NCBI GenBank assembly: GCA_907163375.1
Contig: CAJQUW010006858.1
Span: 216,001 to 280,000, forward strand
Reading direction: 5' to 3'
From: Prostheceraeus crozeri
Lineage: Eukaryota > Platyhelminthes > Polycladida > Euryleptidae
Length of the DNA stretch: 64,000 nt
Below are positions 20,129 through 30,250 of this stretch, one piece after another (the first letter of the stretch is position 1; each line of letters opens with the position of its first letter). Made by a program: the position numbers and the translations under genes. The notes under the pieces were generated by a model, which saw only the letters and a list, made by a program, of their open reading frames with translations, was not told the DNA's origin and did no database searches.

Positions 20129-21334
20129 ATGGATAAAGCAAATTTAAAAAAATTATATTCGTCCGCATCATCCTGTTCTTCTTATTCGACGAGATCAACG
20201 GGATTTGAAAATAAATGTTTTGATAATAATAATAATAATCCATGTATAGATGTTAATATTTTATTTGAATTACAAGCAGAAATATTTAGAGAACAGACTA
20301 AAGGTTTACCTTCTATAGAAACTAATTATTGTATATTTCCAGGTGATCCATTTATTAAATTTATGGAGATTGTAAGTAAATATAATGATGTTGCATATGT
20401 AGAATTAAATAAAGAAAATATGGTTATAATAGGACATAATAATGTTTACGGATTTATTAGAGCAGTTTTGCCGATTAGTAATACTGATTGGATAGAAACT
20501 AAAATTATTAATTATATCAATATTAAAGAATTAGTTAAAAAATTAAAATCTTTCTCAAAGGAAAAAATAAGATTATTTGTTGATGAACAAAACCAATATA
20601 ATATTCATATAGAGAGTAAAAAACATAACGAAGAATTATTATGTCAAGTATATTATAGAGATACAATTTATCAACAAGAAACATTAGAAATGCCGCAAAG
20701 ATATGATGATGATACTTATATAGGATTATATTCAAATTTAAATATTAATTTGTTAAAATCTTATATAAATGGTTTAGCTCAACAAGAGAAAATTTATATG
20801 TGGACGACACCTTATACGTGGACTACACCTTATACTATTAACAATGACCATAATCATAATCATAATAAACGAACCGAAGGTTCTAGGGCTTTGCCCGATC
20901 TTAAGGAATCTTATAATAATAATGATAATAATATAGATGATGATAATATAAATGATGATTCTGAAACATCTGAAAATGGTGTAAATGGTAACAAAGATTA
21001 TAAAAATATTAGTAATTATAAAAATTTAAGTGAAGAAAAATTTATATCTCATACCGATGTACATGATATTAATACTACATATAATCAACATTTATCTAAA
21101 TTTCATTTTCTTACAATTGAAAATAATAATGATGGTATAGTTGAACATACTGTTAGACAACTATGTGTCGGGTCTACAAAATTTAAATTAGGATTTACAT
21201 CTAATCAATTAAAAATTTTATCATCTTTAATAAAAACTAAAAATGATTCATATTATGGTGGTGTTATTAAATTTTCCAAAAGAGATCAAAGACCAATATT
21301 TTTCTCTATTATATTATTATCAGATAATATCTAA
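20129..21334 (+). CDS. Polinton 401-residue protein, possible sliding-clamp-like
   Basis: Open frame with two conserved-looking halves. Residues about 60-215 (FPGDPFIKFMEIVSKYNDVA, MVIIGHNNVYGFIRAVLPIS, KIRLFVDEQNQYNIHIE) and residues about 330-400 (TVRQLCVGSTKFKLGFTSNQ, LKILSSLI, GGVIKFSKRDQRPIFFSIIL) have alternating beta/helix patterns like DNA sliding clamps. An Asn/Asp-rich linker between them includes a hairpin-encoded RTEGSRALP. Placed just before the DNA polymerase gene. The clamp idea is a weak structural guess; otherwise unidentified. Confidence 0.4.
   Translation: MDKANLKKLYSSASSCSSYSTRSTGFENKCFDNNNNNPCIDVNILFELQAEIFREQTKGLPSIETNYCIFPGDPFIKFMEIVSKYNDVAYVELNKENMVIIGHNNVYGFIRAVLPISNTDWIETKIINYINIKELVKKLKSFSKEKIRLFVDEQNQYNIHIESKKHNEELLCQVYYRDTIYQQETLEMPQRYDDDTYIGLYSNLNINLLKSYINGLAQQEKIYMWTTPYTWTTPYTINNDHNHNHNKRTEGSRALPDLKESYNNNDNNIDDDNINDDSETSENGVNGNKDYKNISNYKNLSEEKFISHTDVHDINTTYNQHLSKFHFLTIENNNDGIVEHTVRQLCVGSTKFKLGFTSNQLKILSSLIKTKNDSYYGGVIKFSKRDQRPIFFSIILLSDNI
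20870..20897 (+). repeat. GC-rich double hairpin, copy 1
   Basis: GAACC-GAA-GGTTC followed by two bases and GGGC-TTT-GCCC-G. In frame, encodes RTEGSRALP in the linker of the 401-residue protein. Confidence 0.85.
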
Positions 21335-21626
21335 GGAACGTGAAATATATAATAATATAAAATAACACTCAAGTCCTTGATATTAGAATGTTTATATCTA
21401 AAATTTAAACAATTTTTTTCTTTAAAAAATAAAAAAGATTGAAAATACCAAGTTTTATTGTAACTTATGTAAAAAAAAGTTGCAAACAAAAAGGAGTTAT
21501 CAATCTCATTTAAATAGTAAATTGCATTTACAAAATGTAGAACGAGTTGATGAAGGAAATATATTGAAATTAAATAATTATAAGAACTATCTAGAAACCT
21601 TACCTACTGATATAAAAGTTTAAAAA
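21335..21626. other. Polinton intergenic interval
   Basis: AT-rich. A plus-strand stretch (about 21455-21600) reads like a small zinc-finger peptide with CNLCKK...SHLNSKLH spacing, but there is no clear start. Otherwise nothing seen. Confidence 0.3.
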
Positions 21627-21690
21627 ATGTTTGATGATTATTCACATTCGGAATATAATAAAGTTTTTAATAGTGAAGATGAGTCCATAC

Positions 21691-21849
21691 AAACCGAAGG
21701 TTCTAGGGCTTGGCCCGCACCAGATGGAAAATATTTATTTAGCGATACTGATGAATTTGATGAAGCTGAACGAACCGATGAAGCGGTAACAGATATAAAA
21801 TATTTATTTAATGAATCTGTTCGAACCGAAGGTTCCAGGGCTTCGCCCG
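21691..21849 (+). repeat. GC-rich double hairpins, copies 2 and 3 (21691-21717, 21822-21849)
   Basis: AACC-GAA-GGTT plus GGGC-TTG-GCCC at the first, GAACC-GAA-GGTTC plus GGGC-TTC-GCCC at the second. They encode QTEGSRAWP and RTEGSRASP in the same frame as copy 1. Confidence 0.85.
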
Positions 21850-23220
21850 TTGAACATAATGAAACCGATGAAACTTTTTATAATGTATTAACAAACTTTT
21901 ATAATATATTTAAGAAATCTTTCAAATGTTATATGAATGTAGAAGTACTTTATACAAAAAATGGATCTGATGGAATTCCTGAAGAAATAATACAAGGACA
22001 TTTTACAAATTCACAAGAAATTCATAATATAAATGATATACAACCCATATTTGAATCGATGATAAATAAATTAGAAAATTGTATAATTGAAGCCCAGTTA
22101 CGTGAATCTGGTTGGAGATTTGTTAAAATACTATCTAAGAAAATAGTAATTGATAAATATGAAAATAATACTGGTGGTAGTTATGTTCCTTTACCTTTCA
22201 GTTCACCACAAATAATCAACATAAAAAATGAAGATGATTATTGTTTTCTGTGGAGTATTATAGCACATTTACATCCTTCAGAATATCATAAAGAAAGACT
22301 AAGTCATTACAATAAAGAAGAATACATAAATGAATTTGATCTTTCTGATGGCTTACATGAATTTCCATACGATTATAATAGGTTAATAAAGTTTCATAAA
22401 AAGAATAAAAATTTAATAGAAGTAAATGTTTTTGAATTAAATGTGAAGTATGTTTCTATTGGTAATATTACTCCACTTTACTCAGATTCAAAAAAATTTT
22501 ATTTGAATAATAAAAATTTATGTCAATCAGAAATAGCATATAATGATAGAGGAAATTACATGCATCATAATATTTTTTACAAAAATGTAAAACAGATTAT
22601 CAACAACAAACAAAAATATTAGTACAAGAATATGACCATAAATATCAAAATAAGATAGAAACGATTCAAAAATTAAATGAAGACAAAAAAGAATTAAATA
22701 ATGAAGAAAATAAAGAATTAAATAATGAAACCAATCAAAAACTAAATGAATGTCTAAAAAAATGTCAACAACAATATAAAGAACAATATAATAAAGAATA
22801 TGAACAACAGCTACAAATATTAAATCAAAATTTTCATCGAAATACATTTAATCTTACAAAAGAAATTGATGAAATACATGAAATAGATAAAGATAAATTT
22901 GAAAAATTAAAACAAACAAAACAACCAGCACAAGCGAATATATTATATTATCAGGGTCATTTTATATTGTGTAAAGATGTTTCTATATTCACAAAAACTT
23001 CAGATAATGCTAATTTTCCCTGTCTCCAATGTATGACAAGTTTTAGAACTAAAGAAGAAATGAATAGACATTTGGAGAATTGCCAACAAAATGAAGCAGT
23101 CAGAAACACATTTCCAAAAGATGATTATTTAGAATATAATAAATGGTATTTTAAAAATAAAGTACCCTTTACTATTTATTGTGATTTCGAAGCATATAAT
23201 GTTAATATGACACAAAAGCA

Positions 23221-23255
23221 CGGGACATCGGAGATGTCTTCCAGGGCTTCGCCCG
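23221..23255 (+). repeat. GC-rich double hairpin, copy 4 (35 bp)
   Basis: GACATC-GGA-GATGTC followed by a short linker and GGGC-TTC-GCCC; encodes GTSEMSSRASP in the exonuclease part of the polymerase. Almost the same 35 bp recur inverted at 28607-28641. Confidence 0.88.
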
Positions 23256-23597
23256 ATTCTGAAAATGACAATTCTGAAAAAAGTACATCTGAGCAAAGTA
23301 AAGAAAAATATTTATTTGAACAAAAACCATTATGTTGGGGAATGTACATTCACTCAAGTTATCCTGAATTATTTAAATCAGAATATTTTCAATACTATGG
23401 TGAAGATAGTTCAGAAATGTTTACAACGAAAGTAGAAGAATTACAAGATTATTTTTCACAATTGCTTGAAACAAATATACCAATGCTTCCATTAACGGAT
23501 GAAGAAAAAATTAATTTTGTTAATGAAACAAATTGTTATTACTGTGGAAAAGAATTTACAAAAAATTATAAAAATGGCAGAGGTAGATATCTTGACA

Positions 23598-23620
23598 AGC
23601 GAAGCGACGGCTCTGCCGTC
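23598..23620 (+). repeat. GC-rich hairpin in the polymerase gene
   Basis: GC-GAA-GC next to GACGGC-TCT-GCCGTC, a 6-bp stem with a three-base loop. In frame (KRSDGSAV) within the Cys/His insert. Confidence 0.8.
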
Positions 23621-24513
23621 AAAGTAAAAGATCATGATCATCTAAATGGATTATATAGAGGTGCAGCACATAATTCTTGTAATCTTAATGCTAATAAATT
23701 TAAATATAACTTTGTTCCTTTATATTTCTACAATGGTTCTAAATATGATTTCCATCTAGTAATGAAAGATTTATTTTCATCTGAAAAATTACAACAACAA
23801 CAAATAAATGTACTATGTAAAACAGAAGAAGAATATTTTTCAATGCATTTAGGTTGTATTAGAATTTTAGATGCATTTAGATTTTCTACTCCTTATTCAT
23901 TAGATGTTATGGGAAAAACTTTGAAACCTGAACAATGTAAAATATTAATATTATATTATGTTATATTTATATTTTTTTGTGTTTGTATTCTTCTTGCATG
24001 ATACAAGAATTACCAACAGGTTAGATGGAATGGTGTAATATTCTTGATTATCAAAAAACATATGATGGAAATTATAATCATAGTTATATATAAGAAGTTG
24101 ATTTAGTATACCCTGATGAAATAAAAGATAAAACAAAATATTTTCCTTTCTGTCCCGAAAACAAAATTCCCAATATAGAAGATTTTTCAGATTATCAAAA
24201 ATCTATAATTCCTAAGAAATACAGACCAACAAAAAAACTTATGTTAACACAAAGTAATAAAGGAAAGTATGTTGTTGAAGGAAGATTGCTAGATTCAAAG
24301 AAACATAAAATGTATTTAAAAGAGGAACATAAATTAGCATTAGATCCATTTGATGATAAAAGAAAGATTTTGACTGATGGAATAACTACTGAACCTTTTG
24401 TCCCTCTGTCAGCTGAACATCTGATCTCTGTAATTTGGTTTACTCAATAAAGGAATAATAACGTTATTGCGGCCCGGACCGCTTATCATAAGGTTCCTCT
24501 TGACTCCTGGCTT

Positions 24514-25077
24514 ATGACGACTCGCTCCGGCACGCCTTGGAAAGCGACTGTTCCTTCGGACCACGAAGACGAAGACTTCAATCTGGCACAACCTACTACT
24601 GATCAGGTCCTTACTCAGTTAACGCAAGCTGTTGCTCTGCTGGCTCGGAGTCAGGCCAAAGGGGCAACGTCCGATATTACGCTTGCTACTGCTGAACCTA
24701 CGCAGATTCTAGCTGCCCTTAAAACAGCCCTAGCGGACTCATCACGACCATTTCAGACACGTGATTTAAAGGAAGCTGAGACTCTTGCCGCCATTTTAGG
24801 TGCTAACTCTGAAGAAGAACGGCTACAAGTCGCAGCTGACAGAGCGCAACTCCTACTGACTGCTAGAGCTCACGGATGGAGCCATGCCTTACGGCTCTCC
24901 CAATTCCGAGAGGACGTCACGGCCGGACTCCCAGCCGTCCCGCCGCCGCCTTCCAAACCCGCTTACGGGCCTTCCGGACGCGCCTTCCGACCACCAGGTC
25001 GATCTGGACGGGGACGAAACCGAGGACGAGGAGCCTCTCACGCTGGACGAGGCGCTCCCTCCACTTCAAACCCCTGA
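24514..25077 (+). pseudogene. Gag-like protein of the RT element
   Basis: An Ala/Leu-rich helical protein (QVLTQLTQAVALLARSQ, LKEAETLAAILGANSEEERL, AADRAQLLLTARAHGWSHAL), then a Pro-rich hinge and a Gly/Arg tail (RSGRGRNRGRGASHAGRG) suited to nucleic-acid binding. No zinc knuckle. It overlaps the next frame by about 190 bp, as gag and pol frames do in several retroelement groups. Part of a fossil. Confidence 0.5.
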
Positions 25078-25587
25078 GTATCAGATCGTTGACCTTACGA
25101 ATGACGATGACAACGAACCTCTTCCACTGGCTGAAAATCCTTCATTCGTTCCGTCATCTTCGTCGGGAAACTTCGACAGCGAGCAGAGAGCTCGCCAGCT
25201 GCAACGGGCCATCGCGTCAATCTTTCGAGACTTCGTCACTCAGCCAAGACCCCAAGCCGAGCCGTCATCCGGAATCGCTTACGCCTCATCGCCACCCTAC
25301 GCCGGATCTCCAATTCCCTCCAGGCCTCCAACTCCGGCAAGGGACGTGTGGGTCCCTCTAATGCTCCACCATCGTAAGCATTTCTCGGCTGAACCTGACA
25401 TTATGGACACGCCTCCTTGGGCGGACGTTCCTCCGTCTCCTCCACCTGAGGCTCCACATGATCAGCCAGTACAGGATCTCAGCGACGAGCTTCAATCGCT
25501 CGATGGTGAACCGGACCTAGCCTCTGACGGCCCTTTCTTGACTTTGCCTCCGCGAAAACTCATAGTGCCCACCTTCCCAAATTGAAA

Positions 25588-26853
25588 GGCTGCTGCACCG
25601 CCTCCTGATTGGGGCCCAGCTTCTCTCCGGGCTCGGACCGGCTTTCGGCCTTTCCTCAAAAATCGGAAGCACTCTGTTGGACTCCGTCACATTTTGGATC
25701 CCCAATTACAACAGCATCTCAAGGATTATGTCACAGCAATGGAGGCTGCGGGCATCGTTGAATTGGCACCGCGCGGACCCTTTTTATCTCATCCATTCTT
25801 CGTTCCAAAGCCGGACGGTACGCAGAGACTCATCGTGGATTATTCACACATGACTGCTTCGTTGCCTCATCGACGGGTGCACTCGCCGTTATTCGCTTCC
25901 GTTCTCCGCATAATCTCATGGCTCTGCGCATTGATCTCAAACATGCTTTCTACTCTGTGTTGTTGGACCCGCGGGCTCGTCATCTTACCACCTTCATGGT
26001 CGGATCCACAAGATATCGTTTCACTCGCCTGCCCATGGGAATGGGAAATTCGCCCGGCGACTTACAGGCCATTCTACAAGAATTATTAGCGCCGATTCAG
26101 AAACTTGCACCAGTTGCCTATGTGCATGTTGACGACTTCCTGGTGGCAGCGCATCCCAAACAAATTCGAGCCATACGCAGTCGCTTGTTGGCGCGTCTTC
26201 ACGCCGCTGGATTTATTGTCAACCGGGACAAATCCCAGCTTAAACCGGTGCGTCGTATTGAATTTTTGGGCCTTGATATCGACTTTAAGGCTCGACAGTT
26301 CCGGCCAGCGCAGAAGCATTTGACAGGACTTGTCACAGTGGCCAAAAGACTTAAGTCCCCCTGTTCGCCTAAAACCCGGCAACGGCTCTACGGATACGTT
26401 ACGTATGTGATTTCAACGACCGTGCAAATTTACGCGCTGCTACAGTTTGGGCTTACATGGATACTAAAAATTTTTGCCTGGATCGGGCAAATTACGCACT
26501 TTTGGATTCCCTTTCGCAAGCCATATACTGACGTTACTTTTGTGGACGCAACCCCGCACGCTATCGCTTTCTACGACAAAGCTACTGGTATGGTTTGGGC
26601 TGCGCCGTCGCAGCAACCACAAGCACGAAATGAATTCTTGGCCTTAGTGGCAGCTGCTGCAGTGTTTGGAACATCTCGGAAGTACCTCGTTGATTGCAAA
26701 GCCTCCCTCACTCTGCAGGGTAAGGCTGCCTTTGCTCTCACTTTAAAACTTCTTTTAGCAGTGTTAAATATACATATTGGATGGGTCGCTTCGGCGGATA
26801 ACCTTGCCGACGCCCCATCCCGTGCGTGCATTTATGGAACTCGTTTTTTGTAA
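25588..26853 (+). pseudogene. Reverse transcriptase-RNase H of the RT element
   Basis: RT motifs in order: FFVPKPDGTQRLIVDYSHM, IDLKHAFYSVLLDP, RLPMGMGNSP, VHVDDFLVA (catalytic D-D) and IEFLGLDIDFK. RNase H: FVDATPHAIAFY, ARNEFLALVAAA, LVDCKASL and NLADAPSR, giving the D-E-D-D set. The DATP and ADAPSR signatures recall hepadnavirus-like and DIRS-like RNases H more than gypsy ones. Placement needs a phylogeny. Part of a fossil. Confidence 0.72.
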
Positions 26854-26921
26854 TTTGTATTACCATAACGGTTGTCTATTCTGTAAGTTCAGCGGGAGCT
26901 TCTACCTTTTCTCATAATTTG

Positions 26922-27563
26922 TCATAAATCTCTTAACAAATCACATAAATTTCTTGCATTTATTTCAAATAGTATAAATATATTTGCATTCTTTCTAATA
27001 ACACTTCCATCTAATGAATACATACTTTGTGTCAAATAAAATACACTACAGTTATTATGTCTACCTCTTGTGAAATAATTTCTCTGAACTGCCTGATTTC
27101 TATCATTAACACAATCATCAAAAATTACACAATGTTTCTTTGTTTTATCTAGTTTACTAGGATCTTGCATATTACCACTATCATCTATTAATTGTATCTT
27201 TATATGCTTATTTTTATTGGATTCTACTAACTGACTATTTTTTGCTGCTTCTTCACACCACGAACTTATTTCTTCTTCATCTTCAGATTTTTCATATTCT
27301 TTGAATAATGAAGCAATTGCTGTTTTTTTAAGATCATTTTCAAATCCATATTTTAAAAATTGATAGACGGGTTGTTCTGCTGTTGTTGTATAAATTATAA
27401 GATTGTTATAATCCAAAAAATTTGGAGTCGTTAAAATTTTAAATAATAAATATGTTTTTCCACAACCCGATCTTCCACAAATAACTGACAAAACTTTATT
27501 AGATAAATTTGGATGATGATTAAATTTAAGTTTTTTTTTATTTAATGGGGGTAGTTCACTCAT
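26922..27563 (-). CDS. Polinton packaging ATPase (A32/FtsK type)
   Basis: 213 residues. Walker A CGRSGCGKTYLLFK at about residue 30, beta strand NLIIYTTT, Walker B HCVIFDDCVNDRNQ at about 145, and FTRGRHNNCSVFYLTQS (sensor-like) at about 165. Family role: pumps DNA into capsids in A32-like systems. Lies beside the minor capsid gene in the same orientation, the normal Polinton arrangement. This frame itself is open. Confidence 0.88.
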   Translation of the reverse strand: MSELPPLNKKKLKFNHHPNLSNKVLSVICGRSGCGKTYLLFKILTTPNFLDYNNLIIYTTTAEQPVYQFLKYGFENDLKKTAIASLFKEYEKSEDEEEISSWCEEAAKNSQLVESNKNKHIKIQLIDDSGNMQDPSKLDKTKKHCVIFDDCVNDRNQAVQRNYFTRGRHNNCSVFYLTQSMYSLDGSVIRKNANIFILFEINARNLCDLLRDL

Positions 27564-27662
27564 TTTTAATAAAAAAATTATTTTTATTTTTTTTGTTTCT
27601 TAAGAAAAAGAGTAAGAATAATAATAATAAGAAGAAGAAAATTAAACTTCTCTAGCTTCGCG

Positions 27663-27702
27663 TGGGAGTTTATACCTCCCGAACGGGAGTTTATACCTCC
27701 CG
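27663..27702. repeat. Two tandem GGGAG...CTCCC palindromes
   Basis: GGGAG-tttatac-CTCCC occurs twice, 21 bp apart, next to GCTTCGC (27655). It overlaps the 3' end of the minus-strand minor capsid gene. Confidence 0.7.
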
Positions 27703-28260
27703 AACCAAAAGATCTATCATAATCTCTTCACCTGCAAAATTTATTTCTTGTCCTTTTTCATCAGTGATTCTAATGTTAATGTTGTTAATAGTTTTTCTTG
27801 TAATAGGAAAATATATTAATGTTTGGGGAAATACATTTAATCTATAACCAATGGGTACCGTAAAAGCTGGAAAACTGAATATTAAATTTGACAATTTACC
27901 ATTTATATATCCTCCTTCAATAATGTCACAATGTTCAACAATTGAATTTATTTCAGTTATTTTTGGAATCTTCTCACCTAAATGATAACCTTGACTATAG
28001 GTTTGTTTATTAAATCCTAATAGCTTTGACAATGATCTATCATGATTAAAATCAACTTGATGATTTTCGTCTAAAGTAAGAGAAAATTTATTAACTGCCG
28101 GTTCAACTGCAAAATGTAATTGTTTCTTATCTTTAAATGGTATACCTAAATTTCTCTTAATTTCATTTGATATTGATTCAACTTCGTAAGAACCAGGAAG
28201 AAAAGTTAGTATTTTCCATGTTTTACCTTTATCAGTAGAATATCTAAATTGATCATTCAC
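27691..28260 (-). CDS. Polinton minor capsid protein (penton-like)
   Basis: 189 residues, open. GSYEVESISNEIKRNLG, LSKLLGF, VEHCDIIEGGYINGKLSNLI, FSFPAFTVPIGYRLNVFPQT, INNINIRITDEKGQEINFAG match the pattern of the Polinton minor capsid (single jelly-roll) proteins common in invertebrate genomes. About 125 bp upstream of the ATPase on the same strand. Confidence 0.75.
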   Translation of the reverse strand: MNDQFRYSTDKGKTWKILTFLPGSYEVESISNEIKRNLGIPFKDKKQLHFAVEPAVNKFSLTLDENHQVDFNHDRSLSKLLGFNKQTYSQGYHLGEKIPKITEINSIVEHCDIIEGGYINGKLSNLIFSFPAFTVPIGYRLNVFPQTLIYFPITRKTINNINIRITDEKGQEINFAGEEIMIDLLVREV

Positions 28261-28603
28261 ATCTTTGATAACGTTTTGAATAGTGTTAAATGTGGAGGTC
28301 TAAATCTGCTGAACACATTTTTCAGATAAAATTTTGAATAAATATTTTTTTATAAAAAAATTAAAAACAACAACATATTTCAGCTACACTTTTATAATCC
28401 TTCTTCATTTAGATGAAAAAAAATTATTTTTTTTTATTTTTTAGATTTTAAATTTTGATGAACCCAAAATCTCTGTTAGATTTTCTAAATGATTATTAAT
28501 TTTGTCTAAATCTGCTGAACACATTTTTTAGTTAAAATTTTGAATAAATATCTTTTATCAAATATTTTTTTTATAAAAAATTAAAAACAACAACATATTT
28601 CAT
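28261..28603. other. Polinton AT-rich spacer
   Basis: Two related copies of a segment containing aaatctgctgaacacatttttta(g/t)a.taaaattttgaataaatat (28303-28350 and 28507-28560), i.e. an imperfect local duplication. No gene. Confidence 0.45.
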
Positions 28604-29253
28604 CTACGGGCGAAGCCCTGGAAGACATCTCAGATGTCCCGTTATACTTTTATAATCCTCTTCATTTAGAATCTTCTTTTCCAACAGTCTTTTCAATATA
28701 GCATGAATTTCATTGAAACTAGAATTATGTCCTTTTATTGCAGATATTAAAATATTTAATCTATTTAGTAATTCTTGTGGATCATCTGGTAAAAATACAG
28801 TTGTTTCAGTTTTAAAACCTTTTCCTACTTTAACTCCTGTTGATAATAAATTTTCTAATTGTTTATAACGTCTAAGAGATTTTACTGCATCAACTCTATC
28901 TAACATAGCTTTATATTTTATGAGATCTTCTACAGCATAATTATTTAAATCTGCTCCTCTTAAAAGATTAACAAAATTTCTATCTAAATTAAAAGGAGAT
29001 TTATCTGGTGAAAAAATTAAACCTCGAAAAGGTTTTGGAAATATTTCTTTTTGTCCGAGATAAAATCTAGGTATTGTTTTCCACCTATAAATGAGATGGA
29101 ATGTTCAAATTGCATAGATTTTGGTAATTTCTTATTAATGTTTGATTCTAGTAATCCATAGTCATCTAATATAGTTTTGTGCTCTGGATCTGTTATATCA
29201 ATTTGTTTATCATTATTTGCAAATTCTTTTTCAAGAGTTTTAAATGGTTTCAT
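28604..29253 (-). pseudogene. Polinton structural-type protein, unnamed
   Basis: Minus strand: MKPFKTLEKEFANNDKQIDI, GGKQYLDFISDKK, then SPFNLDRNFVNLLRGADLNN, LDRVDAVKSLRRYKQLENLL and a helical LPDDPQELLNRLNILISAIK region. The set resembles a conserved but uncharacterised Polinton protein lying between capsid genes and the terminus. A double hairpin (28607-28641) forms the very end of the frame. Part of a broken fossil. Confidence 0.5.
28607..28641 (-). repeat. GC-rich double hairpin, copy 5 (35 bp, inverted)
   Basis: GGGC-GAA-GCCC then GACATC-TCA-GATGTC. One substitution from the inverse of the copy at 23221-23255. It makes the last residues (RCLPGLRP) of the frame above. Confidence 0.88.
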
Positions 29254-29258
29254 AGTTT

Positions 29259-29435
29259 TTAAAAATCAGTTTTTACTTGCTCGGTTTGCTGCATTTTTTC
29301 AAACATATCAGATTGAATACCAGCTTTTATCATTCTATGTTGAAGATGATTTTCTTTCATAATATTTCTTTGTTTTATTAACTCTTCTAATTGTTTTATT
29401 CTTTTAAAATTATCAGCTCTAATTTCATCCATTTT
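29259..29435 (-). CDS. Polinton small charged protein, unnamed
   Basis: About 57 residues from MDEIRADNFKRIKQLEELIK, one amphipathic helix rich in Lys, Glu and Met. Sits in the minus-strand gene row between two other small Polinton genes with a few bases between. No function assigned. Confidence 0.35.
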   Translation of the reverse strand, partial: KMDEIRADNFKRIKQLEELIKQRNIMKENHLQHRMIKAGIQSDMFEKMQQTEQVKTDF

Positions 29436-29537
29436 TAAAATATAATATTTGAATTTTGTGGCAACATTGGAATACAGCAAAACATTTTACTAAACAAATT
29501 ATTTTTTTATTGCTTTGTTGTCTGACATCTTTTCGTT

Positions 29538-29990
29538 TTAAGTTTTCTTTAATAAAGTTTTGCTTAAATTTTCGCTTAAAGTTTTTAGCTCTTCTAAAAA
29601 AATTTTGTCATTTTCTTCATTAGAAATTTTACCATCACTCGAAATTTTGCCATCTTGTTTATTCTTATCATCAACTTTTTCTGACTGTAATTGAAATGAT
29701 ATTTGATTTACTTCATTAGCTATTTGATCAAATTTTTCAATTTCATCTAACGTAATAACATTATCATCACATACTCTTTGAAAGTAGTAATGTAGTTTAT
29801 CATAGACTTCTTTAATATGTAAATGCTTAGTTTTTAATGATTTTCGTTTCTTAGTTATTAAAGATTTATCTAACATTGTAACAAGTGAAGTTGCAAAAAC
29901 ACCCGTACCTGTTAAAGCTGTAGCAACAACAGGAATTAATAAAACACCTGAAGATATAACAATTGTTAAAGCACCTAAACTTATTGTTAA
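29538..29990 (-). pseudogene. Polinton hydrophobic/helical protein, unnamed
   Basis: A hydrophobic stretch (LTISLGALTIVISSGVLLIP, VVATALTGTGVFATSLVT) at about 29880-29990 is followed by KKRKSLKTKHLHIKEVYDKL, ITLDEIEKFDQIANEV and an acidic tail. The combination of one or two membrane-like segments with a calcium-loop-like helical domain recurs in Polinton gene sets. Function unknown. Part of a broken fossil. Confidence 0.45.
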
Positions 29991-30053
29991 GAATTGTTAA
30001 GAAATTCCTTGTGTTACATTCTTAACTTTAGTCCATCTCTTTCTTAATTTTTT

Positions 30054-30215
30054 TTAATGCTCTAATCTTAATAATAATTGAGATTCCTTATCTTTCATAT
30101 AACGTACTCTATCTTTGTGTTTTTCTTTATTCAATTCACTTATTTTTAACTGTGATAACGAAGGATATATTCTTGCGGTTTCTTCCACTTTTGTTTCATC
30201 CACTTTTGTTTCTTC
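30054..30215 (-). CDS. Polinton small gene starting in the right TIR
   Basis: MEETKVDETKVEETARIYPS followed by a Lys/Glu helix. Its start lies in the terminal inverted repeat, so the same first residues are also encoded at 16661 in the left TIR. The Tigger insertion at 30251 separates it from the outer terminus and probably from its promoter. Confidence 0.4.
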   Translation of the reverse strand, partial: EETKVDETKVEETARIYPSLSQLKISELNKEKHKDRVRYMKDKESQLLLRLEH

Positions 30216-30250
30216 CATTTTTAAAGAAATATTTTTAGTCACATGATATA

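Larger units (their letters stand above)
21627..24446 (+). pseudogene. Polinton protein-primed DNA polymerase B (broken)
   Basis: Front region 21627-22622 includes IINIKNEDDYCFLWSIIAHL and FDLSDGLHEFPYDYNRLIKF, found ahead of many Polinton polymerases. Next come a Lys/Glu/Asn-rich helical linker, a C2H2-like CLQCMTSFRTKEEMNRHLENC region, and the 3'-5' exonuclease domain: FTIYCDFEAYN (Exo I), CYYCGKEFTKN with VKDHDHLNGLYRGAAH (Cys/His insert) and FYNGSKYDFHLVMKDL (Exo II). Palm-region sequence (EVDLVYPDEIKDKTKYFPF) follows near 24100. The gene is broken and further split by the RT element at about 24.45 kb. Three double hairpins lie in frame in it. Confidence 0.85.
24448..26915 (+). mobile_element. 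GC-rich reverse-transcriptase element inserted in the Polinton (DIRS-like or pararetrovirus-like, unplaced)
   Basis: GC content rises sharply at about 24.47 kb and falls at about 26.9 kb. Parts: gag-like protein (24514-25077) ending in a Gly/Arg-rich tail; an overlapping Pro/Asp-rich frame (24884-25585); reverse transcriptase (about 25590-26400); RNase H (about 26530-26830). No LTRs, tyrosine recombinase or integrase were found, and termini are unclear. Broken, a few interruptions. Confidence 0.7.
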
